Shown: positions 35,276 to 45,390, numbered from the stretch's first letter. The stretch: 64,000 bases of DNA from Ectobacillus polymachus (GCF_048159605.1 NZ_JBLREB010000001.1:620001-684000); one strand, 5' to 3'. Notes: a model not told the origin generated them from the letters alone. Numbers and translations: made by a program.

Positions 35276-35541
35276 CTGGTTTCACCTCCTAAAGCTAGTA
35301 TGATAAATATGCATGTACACTATGCCAGGAATGTTTATACCGAAATTTTAACTAGAAATCATGACTTGGCAGTAAGCTTTTTTTGGAATGAGTGGTATAA
35401 TAAGTGTGTACATGGATTAAAAATTATTGTACGCAAATGAATTTTGTTTGGGGACGTAGTAATTGTTTTGTACCATCTCGTTTTTGTTTTAGAAAGAATA
35501 CATATGCAGAAAGAATCTAATACATTGTATAGAAAAGTTCA

Positions 35542-35580
35542 ATAAGCATTACTTATCAGAAACTATAAGTTTATTATAGT
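35542..35580. promoter_or_regulatory. Dyads upstream of aconitase (CcpC-like)
   Basis: Two perfect dyads, ATAAG-CATTA-CTTAT (35542-35556) and ACTATAA-GTTTA-TTATAGT (35562-35580), lie about 110-145 bases before the acnA start. In B. subtilis CcpC binds ATAA/TTAT dyads in the citB promoter. Assignment to CcpC is inference. The rest of the 35276-35686 gap shows no ORF. Confidence 0.5.
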
Positions 35581-35686
35581 TTACTTATATTTTTAATTGT
35601 AATAAGATAATAAAGTAAAGCATTGAAAAAATGTATATACAAATGTATTTTAGATTTTTTCTCACGTTAACAGGGGGGAATTTATA

Positions 35687-38407
35687 ATGGTAAAATATGA
35701 TCCATTTCATGCACGTGCTACGTTTACTGTAGACGGACAATCTTATCAATACTATCGTTTGAAAGCGCTTGAAGAAGCAGGAATCGGTAATATTTCTCGT
35801 TTACCTTATTCTATTAAAGTATTGCTTGAATCTGTATTGAGACAAGTTGATGGACGAGTAATTAAAGAAGAACATGTAGAAAACCTTGCTAAGTGGGGAA
35901 CAAAAGATGTAAAAGCTATCGATGTTCCTTACAAACCATCTCGTGTAATTCTACAAGACTTTACAGGAGTTCCTGCTGTAGTTGACCTTGCATCTTTACG
36001 TAAAGCAATGGCTGACATGGGCGGAGATCCTGACAAAATCAATCCAGAAATTCCTGTTGACTTAGTAATTGACCACTCTGTACAAGTTGATAAAGCGGGT
36101 ACTGACGATTCACTTAATTTCAACATGGATTTAGAATTCAAACGTAACGCTGAACGTTATAAATTCTTAAATTGGGCACAAAAATCATTTAACAACTATC
36201 GTGCGGTTCCACCAGCAACTGGTATTGTACACCAAGTTAACCTTGAATACTTAGCACCAGTTGTACACGTTCTTGAAGTAGAAGGAGAAAAAATAGCTTT
36301 CCCTGATACATTGGTGGGAACTGACTCTCATACAACAATGATTAACGGTATCGGCGTTCTTGGTTGGGGCGTTGGTGGTATTGAAGCAGAAGCAGGAATG
36401 CTTGGACAACCATCATACTTCCCAGTTCCAGAAGTTGTCGGTGTTAAATTAACAGGTAAGTTACCAAGTGGTACAACTGCTACTGATATTGCACTTAAAG
36501 TAACACAAGTTCTTCGTAAACAAGGTGTAGTTGGCAAATTCGTAGAATTCTTCGGTGAAGGTTTGCAAAGCATGCCTTTAGCTGACCGTGCTACTGTTGC
36601 AAACATGGCACCTGAATACGGAGCTACTTGCGGATTCTTCCCAATCGATCACATTTCTCTTGACTACATGCGTTTAACAGGTAGAGATGAAGAACAAATT
36701 CGCATCGTTGAAGAATATTGCAAAGCAAACAACTTATTCTATACTCCTGGTAGCGAAGATCCTGTTTACACAACTCTTGTTGAAATTGATCTTTCTACAA
36801 TCGAACCAAGTCTTTCTGGTCCAAAACGTCCACAAGACTTAATCGAACTTTCTAACATGCAGGATGCATTCCGTAAAGCTGTAGTTGCACCAGTTGGCAA
36901 CCAAGGATTTGGCTTTACTGAAAAAGAATTTGATAAAGAAGTAGACGTTGCACTTAATGGCAAAGAAGTAAAAGTAAAAACAGGTGCAATTGCAATCGCC
37001 GCTATTACAAGTTGTACAAACACTTCTAACCCATCCGTTCTTATCGGAGCTGGTTTAGTAGCGAAGAAAGCAATTGAAAAAGGATTACAAGTTCCTGAAT
37101 ACGTAAAAACTTCTTTAGCTCCAGGATCTAAAGTTGTAACTGAATATTTAAATAAAGCTGGCTTAACTCCATATCTTGACCAATTAGGATTTAACACAGT
37201 TGGTTACGGATGTACAACATGTATCGGTAACTCTGGTCCGTTAGCACCTGAACTTGAAAAGTCTTTTGCTGAAAGTGATCTTCTAGTTACATCAGTGTTG
37301 TCTGGTAACCGTAACTTCGAAGGACGTATCCATCCACTAGTAAAAGCTAACTACCTAGCTTCTCCACCACTAGTAGTAGCATACGCACTTGCTGGTACTG
37401 TTGATATTGACCTTCGTAAAGATGCACTAGGTACAGGAAAAGACGGAAAACCTGTCTATTTCAATGACATTTGGCCATCTCAAGAAGAAGTACAACAAGT
37501 TGTTTCTTCTGTTGTTACAGCTGAATTGTTCAAGAAAGAATATGCTACTGTGTTCCAAAATAACCAACGTTGGAACGAAATTGAATCATCTAACGAAGCA
37601 CTTTATACTTGGGACACTGAGTCCACATATATTCAAAACCCTCCATTCTTTGAGGGGCTATCTAAGGATCCTAAAGAAGTTCAACCACTTACTAGCCTTC
37701 GTGTAATCGGTAAGTTTGGTGATTCCGTAACTACGGACCATATTTCACCAGCAGGTTCATTCCGTAAGGATACACCAGCAGGTAAATATTTGACTTCTAA
37801 AGGCGTGCAACCTGTTGATTTCAACTCTTACGGTTCTCGTCGTGGTAACCATGAAGTAATGATGAGAGGTACATTTGCTAACATCCGTATCAAGAACCAA
37901 ATCGCTCCTGGAACAGAAGGCGGCTTCACTACTTACTGGCCAACGGGCGAAGTAGAATCAATTTATGATGCAGCAATGCAATACAAACAAGATGGTACAG
38001 GTCTTCTTGTAATCGCTGGTAAGGATTACGGTATGGGAAGTTCTCGTGACTGGGCTGCAAAAGGAACAAACTTGCTAGGAATTAAAGCAGTTATCGCTGA
38101 AAGCTTCGAACGTATTCACCGTAGTAACCTTGTTCTTATGGGTGTTCTTCCGCTTCAATTTAAGCAAGGAGAAAGCTCTGAAACATTAGGTCTTAAAGGT
38201 GACGAAACATTCGAAATTCAAGTAGACGAAAACGTAAAACCACGTGATATCGTGAAAGTAACGGCTACAGAGGCGCAAGGTAATAAGAAGGAATTTGAAG
38301 TAGTAGCTCGCTTTGATTCTGAAGTTGAAATCGACTACTACCGTCACGGCGGTATTCTTCAAATGGTTCTTCGTGAAAAATTGAAAGAAGCAAAAGTAAC
38401 TCGCTAA
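35687..38407 (+). CDS. acnA: Aconitate hydratase
   Basis: TCA-cycle enzyme (citrate to isocitrate) that in Bacillus also binds mRNA when its cluster is lost. 906 residues of the AcnA/IRP type with DHSVQVD, GTDSHTTMINGIGVLGWGVGG, cluster ligands in ITSCTNTSNPSV and GYGCTTCIGNSG, and the C-terminal swivel domain with KDYGMGSSRDWAAKG. B. subtilis name citB. RBS AGGGGGG. Terminator at 38417-38455. Confidence 0.98.
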   Translation: MVKYDPFHARATFTVDGQSYQYYRLKALEEAGIGNISRLPYSIKVLLESVLRQVDGRVIKEEHVENLAKWGTKDVKAIDVPYKPSRVILQDFTGVPAVVDLASLRKAMADMGGDPDKINPEIPVDLVIDHSVQVDKAGTDDSLNFNMDLEFKRNAERYKFLNWAQKSFNNYRAVPPATGIVHQVNLEYLAPVVHVLEVEGEKIAFPDTLVGTDSHTTMINGIGVLGWGVGGIEAEAGMLGQPSYFPVPEVVGVKLTGKLPSGTTATDIALKVTQVLRKQGVVGKFVEFFGEGLQSMPLADRATVANMAPEYGATCGFFPIDHISLDYMRLTGRDEEQIRIVEEYCKANNLFYTPGSEDPVYTTLVEIDLSTIEPSLSGPKRPQDLIELSNMQDAFRKAVVAPVGNQGFGFTEKEFDKEVDVALNGKEVKVKTGAIAIAAITSCTNTSNPSVLIGAGLVAKKAIEKGLQVPEYVKTSLAPGSKVVTEYLNKAGLTPYLDQLGFNTVGYGCTTCIGNSGPLAPELEKSFAESDLLVTSVLSGNRNFEGRIHPLVKANYLASPPLVVAYALAGTVDIDLRKDALGTGKDGKPVYFNDIWPSQEEVQQVVSSVVTAELFKKEYATVFQNNQRWNEIESSNEALYTWDTESTYIQNPPFFEGLSKDPKEVQPLTSLRVIGKFGDSVTTDHISPAGSFRKDTPAGKYLTSKGVQPVDFNSYGSRRGNHEVMMRGTFANIRIKNQIAPGTEGGFTTYWPTGEVESIYDAAMQYKQDGTGLLVIAGKDYGMGSSRDWAAKGTNLLGIKAVIAESFERIHRSNLVLMGVLPLQFKQGESSETLGLKGDETFEIQVDENVKPRDIVKVTATEAQGNKKEFEVVARFDSEVEIDYYRHGGILQMVLREKLKEAKVTR

Positions 38408-38416
38408 TTCCATTAA

Positions 38417-38455
38417 CAAAAAAAGGAAGATGACGAAAGTCATCTTCCTTTTTTC
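38417..38455 (+). terminator. Terminator of acnA
   Basis: AAAAGGAAGATGAC-GAAA-GTCATCTTCCTTTTTT, 10 bases after the stop. Confidence 0.9.
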
Positions 38456-38485
38456 ATTGCAAATCATTTTTCAATTGTTGCACTT

Positions 38486-40135
38486 TTATTTAATATTTGC
38501 TAAGAGGCGTTCAGCACCATGTTGTAAACTACGAGACACAATAACGTTTACAATAGTAAAAACAACTAAGATACTTAAAAACATACCCCACATTCCCATT
38601 TTTAATAAGAAAAATAACGCACATACTCCGCCAACCGTAATACCGACTAATAATATATTAACAAGAAAATTCCAAAGCGTAGTATAACGACCTTTAAATA
38701 CTTTTTGTTCGGAGTCCCAATGAATATCAGCAGTTTGTGCATCCCAGCGTGTACCAATTAAATTATTTAGCCATAATCCATTTGCACAAAGCATGAACCA
38801 AAGTAAGATAAATATGGGTGACACACCGCCTACAATGATAAGTACCAGACCAAAGATAGCTAAAATAGCGGTATTAATTAGCCAAGCTGTAAATACTTTC
38901 GCAAAGAAAATACCTTCTGCCTTGACTGGTAAATAGCGATTGATAAACCAAGTGCGACCTTCTCTTGAAAAAGATGTTGTCGCAATCACATTGGATCCCA
39001 TTAAAAACATGCCGGCACAAAAAGCAAGACCAAGCGCAAGGCCTGTTGTTTCACTATCTTTTATATATTGATTTAACCAAGCTAAGTTACCGTCTTGCAC
39101 AAAAATAATAAAGAAAAGCATAATTGGCATAACGAAAGTTTGTACAATACAATTAATAAAAAATTGTGGTGTGCGAATCAAAATACGAAACTCTTTTTTT
39201 ACATATGCTTTCCAATGTGAATTTTGTACGGTAGCTTTATTAAAATTCTCGGCAGAAATCACTTCTTTTTTCGCAGTACTATTCGAAATTCCAATAACCC
39301 CTTTCAAATATGTACGATCTGCAACATAGAAAAACAATACATAAAATGCAAATGAAATTGCAGCGAAAAGAAGTAAATATAAAATTCCTTTCCACGAAGT
39401 ACTTTCTATTAACGCCATTGCACCAAAATACGTTGTTGGAAAATAGTTTGTCATTTCTACTAAAAATGAAGATTGATTATTTAAAAAATAGTCTGCTGCT
39501 CCAGAAGCAGCACTTCTATTTTTCCATTGCATAAATACATTAATGCCCACAACCAGCAATAAAGTAAATAAACCCATTAACATATTACTACGGTCTTTAT
39601 TTTTTGCGATATTTGTATAACGCATAACAACTGTCATAAGAAGTGAAGCAAGAACTAACGGAATAATCGGGAAAAATAAGTAAACAAGTAAAACATAAAT
39701 ATAATATGTAATAAAAGCACCACTTTGTAATCCATACACAATGAAAATTGGAAATAAGACAAACGAAGACATCACATATTGTGTAATTAATACTGTAATA
39801 AACTTCGCAGTAATTATGTGGGCTGGCTGAAGTGGCAATGGTAATAACATTTCAACGTCATCGCTATAATAAAACACTGTTAAAATTGTCGTAATACTAA
39901 ACATAAACACCCATATACTTCCAACCGCTAGTCCCATTCCAATTAGTAGGTTTTCCTGACCAACTTGTTTTAGTACGCCATACATGCCATTTGTCAGTGA
40001 ACCTATAAATAAAAATCCAATACACATAAAACCTAAAAATGAAAACAAATATAAAACACGCTTCTTGTTGTCAGTTAACACATCAGCATAGTTCATTTTT
40101 AATAATATTTTTGTTAACATCCAAATTTTATTCAT
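38486..40135 (-). CDS. ABC transporter permease (large ABC-2 type)
   Basis: 549 residues with about 12 membrane segments in two halves separated by a hydrophilic region (about 270-310). Such proteins pair with a separate ATPase; the gene overlaps the upstream ATPase gene by 8 bases, so the two are translationally coupled. Resembles putative Bacillus exporters of unknown substrate. The stretch FYYSDDVEMLLPLPL is a recognisable feature of this group. Confidence 0.85.
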   Translation of the reverse strand: MNKIWMLTKILLKMNYADVLTDNKKRVLYLFSFLGFMCIGFLFIGSLTNGMYGVLKQVGQENLLIGMGLAVGSIWVFMFSITTILTVFYYSDDVEMLLPLPLQPAHIITAKFITVLITQYVMSSFVLFPIFIVYGLQSGAFITYYIYVLLVYLFFPIIPLVLASLLMTVVMRYTNIAKNKDRSNMLMGLFTLLLVVGINVFMQWKNRSAASGAADYFLNNQSSFLVEMTNYFPTTYFGAMALIESTSWKGILYLLLFAAISFAFYVLFFYVADRTYLKGVIGISNSTAKKEVISAENFNKATVQNSHWKAYVKKEFRILIRTPQFFINCIVQTFVMPIMLFFIIFVQDGNLAWLNQYIKDSETTGLALGLAFCAGMFLMGSNVIATTSFSREGRTWFINRYLPVKAEGIFFAKVFTAWLINTAILAIFGLVLIIVGGVSPIFILLWFMLCANGLWLNNLIGTRWDAQTADIHWDSEQKVFKGRYTTLWNFLVNILLVGITVGGVCALFFLLKMGMWGMFLSILVVFTIVNVIVSRSLQHGAERLLANIK

Positions 40136-40853
40136 TTTCTGTCATCTCCAAGAACATTTTTTCGAGAGATTCATTTGATTCAAAATGCTCCCGCATTTCT
40201 GCTAAATTTCCTCGAAATTGAAGTGTTCCTTTATTAATAATCGCAACTTGATCACATAATTTTTCAGCAACTTCTAACACATGCGTTGAAAAGAATACCG
40301 TTTTCCCTTTATCAGCGTGTTCCCGCATCATTTGTTTTAATATAAATGCCGATTTTGGATCTAATCCAGTCATTGGCTCATCTAAAATCCAGACATCTGG
40401 ATCATGCAAAAGAACTCCAATAATAATAATTTTTTGGCGCATTCCATGTGAATAACTTTGAATTTGATCAGACAATGCTTCGTACAAACTAAAATGTTCT
40501 GCTAGTGTTCGGATTTTTTCCTGACGCACGTCTTTCGGAACATCATACATATCCGCCATGAAATTTAAATATTCAATCCCTTTTAAGCGTAAAAACATAT
40601 CAGGACTGTCAGGAACATATCCAAATAGCTTTTTCACTTCAAGCGGCTCTTTCGTAATGTCTTTTCCATTTACAGAAATCGTCCCGCTATCTAGAGAGTG
40701 AATACCCGTTATCATCTTAATTGTCGTTGATTTTCCTGCACCATTTGGACCTAAAAAACCAAATATCTTTCCGCTCGGCACGGTTAAATTTAAATCTTTT
40801 ACCGCAAATTTGCTACCATTATAACTCTTTGATACATTAACAATTTCAATCAT
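40128..40853 (-). CDS. ABC transporter ATPase
   Basis: 241 residues. Walker A GPNGAGKST, signature YSHGMRQKIIII (an SHGMR variant of LSGGQ), Walker B VWILDEPMTGLDP, H-loop FFSTHVLE. It couples ATP hydrolysis to the permease encoded next, probably as an exporter. The promoter lies in 40854-40900. RBS GAAAGGAATGG. Confidence 0.95.
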   Translation of the reverse strand: MIEIVNVSKSYNGSKFAVKDLNLTVPSGKIFGFLGPNGAGKSTTIKMITGIHSLDSGTISVNGKDITKEPLEVKKLFGYVPDSPDMFLRLKGIEYLNFMADMYDVPKDVRQEKIRTLAEHFSLYEALSDQIQSYSHGMRQKIIIIGVLLHDPDVWILDEPMTGLDPKSAFILKQMMREHADKGKTVFFSTHVLEVAEKLCDQVAIINKGTLQFRGNLAEMREHFESNESLEKMFLEMTENE

Positions 40854-41136
40854 TAATATCCATTCCTTTCTTGATATTCCAATATTTATGATTTGATTAT
40901 AACATAAGACTTTTTAGATATTTATATCTTTTCAGATTCATTAATTATTAACATCCTAGGTCTTTTCATTTTCAATTTACGATTGCGATGAAGGATGCCG
41001 TTTCAAATGGAAAATGAGAGGAAATATTTCCACTCGTGGACTAAACATAAAAATGGAAGGATATGTAATTGGAAGGTGGAATATAGATATGAATAGTACA
41101 AGTTTATACGGATAGAAAAATGTGAGGGATGATAAT

Positions 41137-41706
41137 ATGTTACGTAAAATCATTATCATACTTATTTTCATAGTAGCAGCAGGTTTTGCAATGTACCAAC
41201 AACTAGCAAATGATCAAAAAGCAAGCGAAACAACAAAAGTGGATGGAGAATCAAAGGAAACGCTTTTGAAGCAGGGTCTTGAAATAGGGAAACAAGCGCC
41301 AGACATTACATTAGTTTCAACTACAGGGGAACGAGTGAGCTTGTCTAGTTTTAAAGGGAAGAAAGTCATTGTGAATTTTTGGGCGACTTGGTGTCCGCCA
41401 TGTAGAGAAGAGATGCCTGAATTACAAGCATTTTACGAGAAAAAGAACAACAGTGCGGTATTGCTTGCAGTAAATTACACCGTCTCTGAACGTACAAATG
41501 GAGAGGAAAAAGTACGTAATTATATAAAGGAAAAAGGGTATACTTTTCCTGTCTTACTTGATTCATCATCGATTGCTGTCAATACATATCAAGTCATTTC
41601 ACTTCCTACCTCGTATTTTATTGATACTACAGGAATCATTCGTCAAAAGTACATTGGTATGATGACAAATTCATTTATAGAACATACGCTTAGTTCAATT
41701 CCATAA
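41137..41706 (+). CDS. Membrane-anchored thiol-disulfide oxidoreductase (YneN/ResA-like)
   Basis: 189 residues: an N-terminal membrane anchor (about 4-22) and an extracytoplasmic thioredoxin fold with the active site FWATWCPPCREEMPE and cis-proline SLPTSYF. Such proteins receive electrons from CcdA; candidates for partners are c-type cytochromes or spore-cortex enzymes. In B. subtilis yneN occupies the same position after citB. ATG 41137 behind GAGGGATGA is the likely start; a GTG 15 bases earlier is in frame. Confidence 0.88.
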   Translation: MLRKIIIILIFIVAAGFAMYQQLANDQKASETTKVDGESKETLLKQGLEIGKQAPDITLVSTTGERVSLSSFKGKKVIVNFWATWCPPCREEMPELQAFYEKKNNSAVLLAVNYTVSERTNGEEKVRNYIKEKGYTFPVLLDSSSIAVNTYQVISLPTSYFIDTTGIIRQKYIGMMTNSFIEHTLSSIP

Positions 41707-41815
41707 TTATATTACAAACTATACATTCATTTTCTGCACATCGTTTAATTTTCCATTGAACCGTATAGATAGCATTGTTCCCTGTCTATACTACGATATA
41801 GAAAGGAGCAGTGCT

Positions 41816-41950
41816 ATGAAACCGAATAGACGCAAAACATTTGAAGAGCTCGTAACAGAAAACAAGATGCAGCTTCTTGCTGATGATGAGGAAATGAAAC
41901 AGATTGAAGAGAGAATCGAAAAACGCCTGGAAATGAGAAATCAAGCATAA
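41816..41950 (+). CDS. FbpB-like small basic/acidic protein
   Basis: 44 residues: MKPNRRKTFEELVTENKMQLLADDEEMKQIEERIEKRLE... (quoted in part). The R-RKTFEELV-ENK--LL-D---I--RIE pattern resembles the Fur-regulated basic proteins FbpB/FbpC, which act with an sRNA in iron sparing. No Fur box is visible upstream, so regulation is open. Start ATG 41816 behind AAAGGAG. The gene precedes sspN. Confidence 0.65.
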   Translation: MKPNRRKTFEELVTENKMQLLADDEEMKQIEERIEKRLEMRNQA

Positions 41951-41995
41951 TGAAATAAAGGATTTCGCATACTACCAGTAAAGGAGGGGAAGAGA

Positions 41996-42130
41996 ATGGG
42001 TAATCCGAAGAAGAATAGTAAAGATTTTGTGCCAAACCATATCGGAACGAAATCTATAGCAGCTGGCGGTAACAAAGGGAAGCAGATGCAAGATAAAACT
42101 GGGAAAAAGCCAATTGTAGACAATGGATAG
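41996..42130 (+). CDS. sspN: Small acid-soluble spore protein SspN
   Basis: 44 residues nearly matching B. subtilis SspN: MGNPKKNSKDFVPNHIGTKS, then AGGNKGKQMQDKTGKKPIV. A minor forespore protein. RBS AAGGAGGGG. It is followed by tlp, the usual partner gene, after a hairpin with T run. Confidence 0.96.
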   Translation: MGNPKKNSKDFVPNHIGTKSIAAGGNKGKQMQDKTGKKPIVDNG

Positions 42131-42133
42131 TGA

Positions 42134-42168
42134 AAACAGGGCGGAATGAACGTCCTGTTTTTTTCTTT
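42134..42168 (+). terminator. Terminator of sspN (possible attenuator before tlp)
   Basis: AACAGGGCG-GAATGAA-CGTCCTGTT followed by a long T-rich run. Confidence 0.8.
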
Positions 42169-42250
42169 TATTTTAATATGATTGGCACCGGTATATTGTG
42201 TTTTCTTTTAGAGAAACTATGTGTGAAGGTCAGTTTTTAGGAGGATGAGA

Positions 42251-42499
42251 ATGAAACATAATAAAGATGATCGTAGCGATAATGTGGAAAAACTTCAAAA
42301 TATGGTACAAAATACGATTGAAAATATCCATGAAGCAAATGACACCGTTGAATTTTCAAACGAAAGTGACCAAGCAGCAATTCAGGTGAAAAATGCAAGA
42401 CGAATGGCTAGTATTGCGCAAATGCGTAATGAAATTCGCCAAGAAAACCGTTATATGAGTTCGCATGATATTGGAAACCAAGAAGTCGTAGAAGAATAA
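42251..42499 (+). CDS. tlp: Small spore protein Tlp
   Basis: 82 residues matching the thioredoxin-like small acid-soluble spore protein Tlp of B. subtilis: DDRSDNVEKLQNMVQNTIENI, then KNARRMASIAQMRNEIRQENR. Not a thioredoxin in fold. The second ATG (42251) is chosen because AGGAGG directly abuts the first (42245). Confidence 0.93.
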   Translation: MKHNKDDRSDNVEKLQNMVQNTIENIHEANDTVEFSNESDQAAIQVKNARRMASIAQMRNEIRQENRYMSSHDIGNQEVVEE

Positions 42500-42504
42500 G
42501 AAAG

Positions 42505-42545
42505 GAGCAGACTCAAAAGAAAATTATTTCCTTTTGAGTCTGCTC
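42505..42545. terminator. Shared terminator between tlp and sleL
   Basis: Perfect 15-base stem GAGCAGACTCAAAAG/CTTTTGAGTCTGCTC between convergent genes. Confidence 0.85.
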
Positions 42546-42563
42546 GCGAAATAGGCTGCTAAG

Positions 42564-43856
42564 TTATCCTTTCTTTGTAACAATAAAGTTTTCCGTTAGT
42601 AATCTCCAATTTTGCGGAAAAGGCAATCCAATCTTCCAATAGCTAATCCCTCGGATTCCTTGTTCTTTAATAAGATTTAGTTTTGCTTGTATAGATCTAG
42701 CATCTTCAAACCATACTTCATGACGTTTTCCATTGTTATCTACGTACGTAAAATGAGGTGCCTGCGCCCCAGTATCAAATAATATAGGTACATTGTATTT
42801 ACTTGCAAGTGCAACAGCTGCTACTGAACTAAGTGCTTTTGCTGGGGGATTTCCAACCTTAAAGGGTAGGGTCCAGTCAAATCCATATAGATTTTGCCCC
42901 ATAATAATTTTTTTAGCTGGCATTTCTGTTTTTGCATATTGAATGACATCTCTAACAGGTCCGATAGGTGAAACGGCAAGGGGTGGACCTCCTTGCCAGC
43001 CCCAGTCATAGGTCATGATAACTACGAAGTCTACAATTTTTCCATGACTTTTATAATCAATGCCTACTACAAATGGACCTTTTTGCGTGGAACTCGTTTT
43101 AGGCGACAATGTTGTACTTAACGTGTATCCTTGTGGAAGTCTTCGTTTTACATTGCGTAGAAATTGATTATAATCGTCTCGATTTTCCGCTAGAACATTC
43201 TCAAAGTCAAAGTGTATATCACGCATATTATATTTTTGGGCCGTATCCAATATATTTGTAATCAATTTATTTTGGGTTGCCGCATTTGTCAGTATTTCCT
43301 TTGTTAAGGAGGGGCTGAAATTACCGTTTTCTAAATTCGATACAACTAGCATCGGTATTACCTTATTTTGTTTTGCAATTTCGAGAACATCGTTTAGATT
43401 AGTTGGAATCTTAAGTGTACCGTCTCGATTTATTTCAAAACTAAAATAAGCAAGGTATGTCACGTACGGTGCGATATTTTTTGTTGCTGCTAATAAAGAG
43501 CTTTTTATTGGCTCCGAGGTCGGCTGTAAATATGCAATGGCTTCGATTTCCTTCTTTGTACCATTCGGAATGTAAAGTGATTGGCCAACTTGTAGGCTTG
43601 CTTTACTAGATAAATTGTTTGCTTTTGATAACGTACTTACTGAAATATTATAGGTAAGTGCAATTTTGTATAATGTATCTCCAGGCTGTACATAATAGAC
43701 GTTATCTTTCATATTAATAAGCAGTGTTTGCCCAACCACTAGAGGTACGCTTGCGTCAATACCATTATCTTTAACGATCTCTTCAATGGTTGTTCCATAC
43801 TTTGCAGCTAGCTTAAATAATGTGTCGCCTCTTGTAACGACGACAATTTGGATCAT
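42564..43856 (-). CDS. sleL: Cortex-lytic N-acetylglucosaminidase SleL (YaaH)
   Basis: 430 residues: two LysM domains (about 3-47 and 52-96; VTRGDTLFKLAAKYG, VQPGDTLYKIALTYN) and a GH18 domain (about 115-425) with the catalytic FDFE in MRDIHFDFENV. In the B. cereus group SleL breaks down muramic-delta-lactam cortex fragments in germination. No signal peptide is visible, as known for this spore protein. RBS AGGGAGG. Convergent with tlp. Confidence 0.93.
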   Translation of the reverse strand: MIQIVVVTRGDTLFKLAAKYGTTIEEIVKDNGIDASVPLVVGQTLLINMKDNVYYVQPGDTLYKIALTYNISVSTLSKANNLSSKASLQVGQSLYIPNGTKKEIEAIAYLQPTSEPIKSSLLAATKNIAPYVTYLAYFSFEINRDGTLKIPTNLNDVLEIAKQNKVIPMLVVSNLENGNFSPSLTKEILTNAATQNKLITNILDTAQKYNMRDIHFDFENVLAENRDDYNQFLRNVKRRLPQGYTLSTTLSPKTSSTQKGPFVVGIDYKSHGKIVDFVVIMTYDWGWQGGPPLAVSPIGPVRDVIQYAKTEMPAKKIIMGQNLYGFDWTLPFKVGNPPAKALSSVAAVALASKYNVPILFDTGAQAPHFTYVDNNGKRHEVWFEDARSIQAKLNLIKEQGIRGISYWKIGLPFPQNWRLLTENFIVTKKG

Positions 43857-43962
43857 AGTGTTCCCTCCTTCATGGAAAAAGATATGCCGCTTCTATTTTA
43901 TTTTTCAAATGGTTGTATTATGATAATGAATATGTAGAGAAGGGCAAGAAGGAGATAATAGG

Positions 43963-44391
43963 ATGCACGTATCAGAAAAGCAAATTGAAATTCGCTATGC
44001 AGAAACAGACCAAATGGGAGTTGTGTACCATGCCAACTATATTATTTGGCTAGAACTTGGACGAACACAGCTTATTAAAGATTTAGGAGTTTCATACATA
44101 AAAATGGAAAACGATGGAATTGTTTCACCTGTGTTAGATTTACAAATTTCTTATCGTAAGGCGATGCGATATGGTGAAAAGGCGCTTGTGAAAACGTGGA
44201 TTGAAACGGTAAATCCTTTGCGCGTTATATATGGTTATGAAATAAGAAATGAACAAGATCAAGTATGTATCACGGCAAAAACAACGAATATTTTAGTACG
44301 TAAAGATTCATTTCGACCTGTATCCTTTAAAAAGTTGTATCCAGATTGGTATAAAACCTATGAATTAGAAAGAAAAGAGCCAAATTCTTAA
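43963..44391 (+). CDS. yneP: Acyl-CoA thioesterase YneP
   Basis: 142 residues of the 4HBT hot-dog thioesterase family: ETDQMGVVYHANYIIWLELGRT carries the YbgC-like DQMGVVYH-x-Y motif with the catalytic Asp. Probably hydrolyses short acyl-CoA. Position next to yneR and plsY matches B. subtilis. A hairpin with T run overlaps its end (about 44372-44410) and separates it from convergent yneR. Confidence 0.92.
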   Translation: MHVSEKQIEIRYAETDQMGVVYHANYIIWLELGRTQLIKDLGVSYIKMENDGIVSPVLDLQISYRKAMRYGEKALVKTWIETVNPLRVIYGYEIRNEQDQVCITAKTTNILVRKDSFRPVSFKKLYPDWYKTYELERKEPNS

Positions 44392-44423
44392 TTGATTTTG
44401 GCTCTTTTTCCATAACATACACT

Positions 44424-44714
44424 TTATTTTAAAAAGCGAAACGTTGGATCTTCGTCCCCAGCTTTGAATGAAATCGATAGGGAGTGGCCGTCAAAATACC
44501 ATTCATCATCCTGTTCGATATAAAACGTAATCCCATTTTCCTTTGCTTCTGCGGAGGCTTGTATAGGTGTATCCTTGCGTATTCCGAGTGAGAATCCTTT
44601 ATGAATGGTACTTTCTCCACCATATCTTACAAAAAAACATAATGCATCCCCATCCTGAAGCATAAGTTCTTCCTTATACCAGTTGGCTGCTTCCCTTGAT
44701 ATGGATAAATTCAT
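44424..44714 (-). CDS. yneR: HesB-like protein YneR
   Basis: 96 residues of the HesB/YadR/YfhF-type fold, beginning ISREAANWYKEEL. It lacks the three cysteines of iron-sulfur A-type carriers, so it is probably not a cluster scaffold. YneR was reported to influence the pyruvate dehydrogenase complex in B. subtilis, which I cannot confirm from sequence. RBS GGAGGAGG. Confidence 0.88.
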   Translation of the reverse strand: MNLSISREAANWYKEELMLQDGDALCFFVRYGGESTIHKGFSLGIRKDTPIQASAEAKENGITFYIEQDDEWYFDGHSLSISFKAGDEDPTFRFLK

Positions 44715-44755
44715 TTGTATCCTCCTCCTGCTTCAGCTTTTTCTCCATTATAAAA

Positions 44756-44811
44756 AATAACGCAAAGAGGTGCTATCATTATGCTTAGCAAATCCTCTTT
44801 GCGTTATCCTA
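44756..44811 (-). terminator. Terminator of plsY
   Basis: ATAACGCAAAGAGG...CCTCTTTGCGTTAT, a perfect 14-base stem with a 23-base loop, between plsY and yneR on the minus strand. Confidence 0.65.
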
Positions 44812-45390
44812 TTAAAATTTCACTTTTGGTTCCGTTTTATTTAAAATACGAGAAATATTAGCACGATGACGATAGATTACAAAAATAGCTAACACTGATA
44901 TAGTAAGAAGAAAGGGTTTATCATTAATGATAATACCAGATATTACTCCAACAATAGCTGCAATCATAGATGATAAGGAAACATATTTTGTAGTAAATAG
45001 TAAAATTAAGAAAACTGTGACTAAAATAAGAAAAACAATTGGTTGACAGTACAGCAAAACTCCTGCAGAGGTTGCAACAGCCTTACCACCGCGAAAATTA
45101 GCGAAAATAGGGTACATATGACCGATAACGGCAACAATACCGAACCAAAGTGGATTTATCGAAAGTCCAAATAGCACTGGTAGGGACGCCGCTAACGTAC
45201 CTTTTAAAATATCTGCAGCTGTTACGGTAAATCCAGCTTTTTTTCCTAGTGTACGGAACGTATTTGTCGCCCCTAAATTTCCACTCCCATGTTGGCGAAT
45301 GTCAACCCCATAACCAACTTTGCCAACGATTAATGCAAACGGGATGCTACCTAACAAATAAGCGACAAGAAATAAAACATAAGTAAGCAT
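44812..45390 (-). CDS. plsY: Glycerol-3-phosphate acyltransferase PlsY
   Basis: Acylates glycerol-3-phosphate from acyl-phosphate in the first step of phospholipid synthesis. 192 residues, five membrane segments, with the motifs GSGNLGATN, HMYPIFANFRGGKAVATS and a third conserved loop near the C-terminus. B. subtilis name yneS. RBS AAAGGAG. Confidence 0.97.
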   Translation of the reverse strand: MLTYVLFLVAYLLGSIPFALIVGKVGYGVDIRQHGSGNLGATNTFRTLGKKAGFTVTAADILKGTLAASLPVLFGLSINPLWFGIVAVIGHMYPIFANFRGGKAVATSAGVLLYCQPIVFLILVTVFLILLFTTKYVSLSSMIAAIVGVISGIIINDKPFLLTISVLAIFVIYRHRANISRILNKTEPKVKF